From an uncultured cyanobacterium (lineage in GTDB: Bacteria > Cyanobacteriota > Cyanobacteriia > PCC-6307 > Cyanobiaceae), in the NCBI GenBank assembly GCA_903862155.1, contig CAIOXF010000311.1, positions 1 to 8,273 on the forward strand: a DNA stretch of 8,273 bases, written 5' to 3'. The notes below the pieces were generated by a model that was not told where the DNA came from, searched no databases, and worked only from the letters and a program-made list of their open reading frames with translations. How positions within the stretch are numbered: position 1 is the first letter of the stretch; each line of letters begins with the position of its first letter. The position numbers and the translations under genes are program-made. Of this stretch, positions 6,057 through 8,273 are shown in pieces.

Positions 6057-8273
6057 TCAGCCCTCGAGCACCGCCACGCAGCGGCCGCAGAGGGTGGGGT
6101 GGTTGGCGTGCTGGCCGATGTCGCTTTCGTAGTGCCAGCAGCGCTCGCACTTCTCGCCCTCCGCTCGGGCGATCCGCACCGTGAGCCCGCCCTCGCTGGC
6201 CTCCGCCAGCACGGCCTCGGGTGCCTCGCCACCGATCCGCAGCCCCGACACCAGCAGCCAGTCGGCCAGGTTGTCGACGCGGGGATGGGCGCTGGCCTCC
6301 AGCTGGGCCAGGGCATCCCGCAGGGCCGCCGTTTCCTCACCGGCGGCGATCTCCAGCTGCACCTGGGCCTCCAGCGAGGCCCCCAGGCCGCCGTCCTTGC
6401 GGCAACTCTCCAGCTGGCGGTTCACCAGGGCCCGCAGCTCCAGGATCTGGGCCATCGGCGCCTCCAGCTCCGGCTGGCGCCACTCAGCAGGCGCCGTGGG
6501 CCAGCCCCGCTCAAACACCGATTCCTCCGCCACGGGGTAGGGCAGGTTCTGCCAGATGTCTTCGGCCATGTGGCAGAGCACCGGCGCGATCAGCCCAGCC
6601 AGCCGCTCCACCACCAGGGCCAGCACGGTTTGGCAGCTGCGGCGGCGCGCATCACCGGCTGCACTCACGTAGAGGCGGTCTTTGGCGATGTCGAGATACA
6701 CGTTTGAGAGATCCACCACGCAGAAGTTCTGCAGGGCCTGGAAGAACCGGTAGAACTCGAAGCGCTCGAAATCACCGCTCACGCTGTCGATCAGGGCCGC
6801 GGTGCGCTGCAGCATCCAGCGGTCGAGCAGGGGCAGCTCGGCGTAGGGCACCGCATCCCGACTGGGATCGAAGTCGTGCAGGTTGCCGAGGAGATAGCGG
6901 GCCGTGTTGCGCACCTTGCGGTACACATCGGCCAGCTGTTTCACGATTCCCGGGCCCAGGGGCACATCGGCGGAATAGTCCACCGAGCTCACCCACAGCC
7001 GCAGTACATCAGCGCCGTATGGAGGCTCCTGCTTCTCGTTCTTGCCGCCCTCCACCAGCACCGCCGGGTCCACCACGTTGCCCAGCGATTTGCTCATCTT
7101 GCGCCCCTTCTCATCGAGCGTGAAGCCGTGGGTGAGCACCCGCTTGTAGGGCGCATGGCCGTTCACCGCCACCGACGTGAGCAGGCTGCTCTGGAACCAG
7201 CCCCGGTGCTGATCGCTGCCCTCTAAATACAGATCGGCCGGATACTCGAGCTGCTCGGCCCGGGCCTCACCGCCCGGCAGTCCGCCCAGCACGCCCGCCC
7301 AGGAGGAGCCTGAGTCGAACCACACGTCCATCGTGTCGGTGCCCTTGCGCCACTGGGCTGCCTCCGCCGCGTAGGGCTCTGGTAGCAGACCCGCTTCATC
7401 GCGCTGCCACCACACGTCGGCGCCGTGCTCGGCGATCAGCGCCTGGATTTGGCTGATGGTGGCTTCATTGAGCAGCACCTCACCGGTTTCGCGGTGATAG
7501 AAAACCGGAATCGGCACACCCCAGGTGCGCTGGCGCGAGATGCACCAGTCGCCGCGCTCGCGCACCATCGATTCGATGCGGTTGCGGCCGCTGGCCGGCA
7601 GCCACTCCACCTGGTCGATCGCCGCCAGGGCCTGCTCGCGGAAGCCCTCCACCGACGCAAACCACTGCTCGGTGGCCCGGAAGATCGTGGGCTTCTTGGT
7701 GCGCCAGTCGTAGGGATAGCGGTGCTCGTAGCGCTGCTCCTTGAGCAGCACACCTGCCTCCTGCAGGGCGGTAATGATCGCCGGGTTGGCGTCTTTCAGC
7801 ACGTTGAGCCCGGCGAAGGGGCCCGCTTCCGCGGTGAGGTTGCCGGCCTCATCCACCGGGCAGAGCACCGCCAGGCCGTACTTGCGGCCGGTGTTGAAGT
7901 CGTCGACGCCGTGGCCGGGGGCGGTGTGCACCAGGCCCGTGCCGCTCTCGGTGGTGATGTAGTCGCCCCCCAGCACCACCGGGCTGGTGCGCTCCAGCAG
8001 GGGATGGCGGTAGGTGAGACCTTCCAGCTCGGCGCCCTTGAGCCGTGCCACCTCGTGGAGGCTGAGCTCCAGGGTGCTCTGCAGGCTTTCCACCAGCTCG
8101 GCGGCCACCACCAGATGGCGAGCCCCGCCGGCGGGTTCCCCTTCCACGCGGCACACGGCGTAGTCGAGGTTGCCGTTCACCGACACTGCCAGGTTGGCCG
8201 GCAGCGTCCAGGGGGTGGTGGTCCAAATCGCTACCGCCAGATCATTAGCGGCCTCGCCGAGCTTCTGGCCTAG
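6057..8273 (-). CDS. ileS: Isoleucyl-tRNA synthetase, N-terminal part beyond window edge
   Basis: The visible 738 residues read in from the right edge and end at TGA 6059-6057. Seen in order: the CP1 editing domain, with AIWTTTPWTLPANLAV at the very start (residues 15-30 of the visible part) and TTESGTGLVHTAPGHGVDDF; the catalytic-domain segment GDWCISRQRTWGVPIPVF; DVWFDSGSSWAGV; the KMSKS loop at 7100-7086 (GRKMSKSLGN), which stabilises the ATP transition state; an anticodon-binding helical domain (DRWMLQRT, DLSNVYLDIAKDRLY); and a C-terminal zinc-binding finger with paired Cys (CERCWHYE...CGRC). The enzyme charges tRNA-Ile and hydrolyses mis-made Val-tRNA-Ile. A complete cyanobacterial IleRS has about 960-970 residues, so about 230, including the HIGH motif, lie outside. 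The zinc finger places it with the usual bacterial type rather than the zinc-less mupirocin-resistant type. Confidence 0.97.
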   Translation of the reverse strand, partial: LGQKLGEAANDLAVAIWTTTPWTLPANLAVSVNGNLDYAVCRVEGEPAGGARHLVVAAELVESLQSTLELSLHEVARLKGAELEGLTYRHPLLERTSPVVLGGDYITTESGTGLVHTAPGHGVDDFNTGRKYGLAVLCPVDEAGNLTAEAGPFAGLNVLKDANPAIITALQEAGVLLKEQRYEHRYPYDWRTKKPTIFRATEQWFASVEGFREQALAAIDQVEWLPASGRNRIESMVRERGDWCISRQRTWGVPIPVFYHRETGEVLLNEATISQIQALIAEHGADVWWQRDEAGLLPEPYAAEAAQWRKGTDTMDVWFDSGSSWAGVLGGLPGGEARAEQLEYPADLYLEGSDQHRGWFQSSLLTSVAVNGHAPYKRVLTHGFTLDEKGRKMSKSLGNVVDPAVLVEGGKNEKQEPPYGADVLRLWVSSVDYSADVPLGPGIVKQLADVYRKVRNTARYLLGNLHDFDPSRDAVPYAELPLLDRWMLQRTAALIDSVSGDFERFEFYRFFQALQNFCVVDLSNVYLDIAKDRLYVSAAGDARRRSCQTVLALVVERLAGLIAPVLCHMAEDIWQNLPYPVAEESVFERGWPTAPAEWRQPELEAPMAQILELRALVNRQLESCRKDGGLGASLEAQVQLEIAAGEETAALRDALAQLEASAHPRVDNLADWLLVSGLRIGGEAPEAVLAEASEGGLTVRIARAEGEKCERCWHYESDIGQHANHPTLCGRCVAVLEG

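Noticed and set aside
6028..6062. Possible terminator between the small hypothetical gene and ileS (stem GGCTG-GCTT-CAGCC at 6049-6062).
   Set aside because: The stem is only five base pairs, overlaps the ileS stop codon, and no T-run follows on either strand.
7425..8273. A 282-codon open frame antisense to ileS.
   Set aside because: The opposite strand codes for unmistakable IleRS motifs, and the antisense product is His/Ala/Gly-rich with no recognisable domain.

Overview
The window is GC-rich (by eye about two thirds G+C), densely packed DNA from a cyanobacterium, most likely a picocyanobacterium of the Cyanobium / Synechococcus type. This rests on an IctB-family membrane protein, a DUF3177-type membrane protein, and a short protein that resembles conserved cyanobacterial hypotheticals. 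Two exact HIP1 octamers (GCGATCGC) agree with it. No RNA gene, mobile element, CRISPR array or prophage gene was seen.

Layout. A leftward cluster fills 5037 down to 1. In order of transcription it holds a FIST-domain sensory protein, TrmB (tRNA guanine-N7 methyltransferase, start overlapping the FIST stop by one base), IctB-like protein (39 bp further), a decayed CHASE4-(GGDEF)-EAL cyclic-di-GMP gene, and a BadF/BadG-type sugar kinase cut by the left edge. The kinase start overlaps the stop of the EAL remnant (ATGA). A short rightward pair starts 37 bp from the FIST start: a five-helix DUF3177-like membrane protein and a 103-aa conserved hypothetical protein, overlapping by one base. It converges on ileS (leftward, 29 bp away), which runs off the right edge without its N-terminal part.

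How the genes fit together. Most of this is housekeeping: ileS charges tRNA-Ile, trmB modifies tRNA, and ictB codes for a Wzy/O-antigen-ligase-fold membrane protein historically linked to inorganic carbon accumulation. The two signalling genes are a FIST protein without its own output domain and a c-di-GMP gene that has been lost. The tight spacing suggests co-transcription of FIST-trmB-ictB, and of the pseudogene remnant with the kinase.

Most notable observations. First, the c-di-GMP gene at 603-1555 is a fossil: its parts can be read in pieces across two stop codons, two frameshifts and a large internal deletion, yet its last 170 codons stay open up to the coupled kinase start. Second, a G-quadruplex motif with single-base loops lies in codons 2-9 of ictB on the template strand. 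I see no convincing new multi-gene system; the rest is ordinary core genome.
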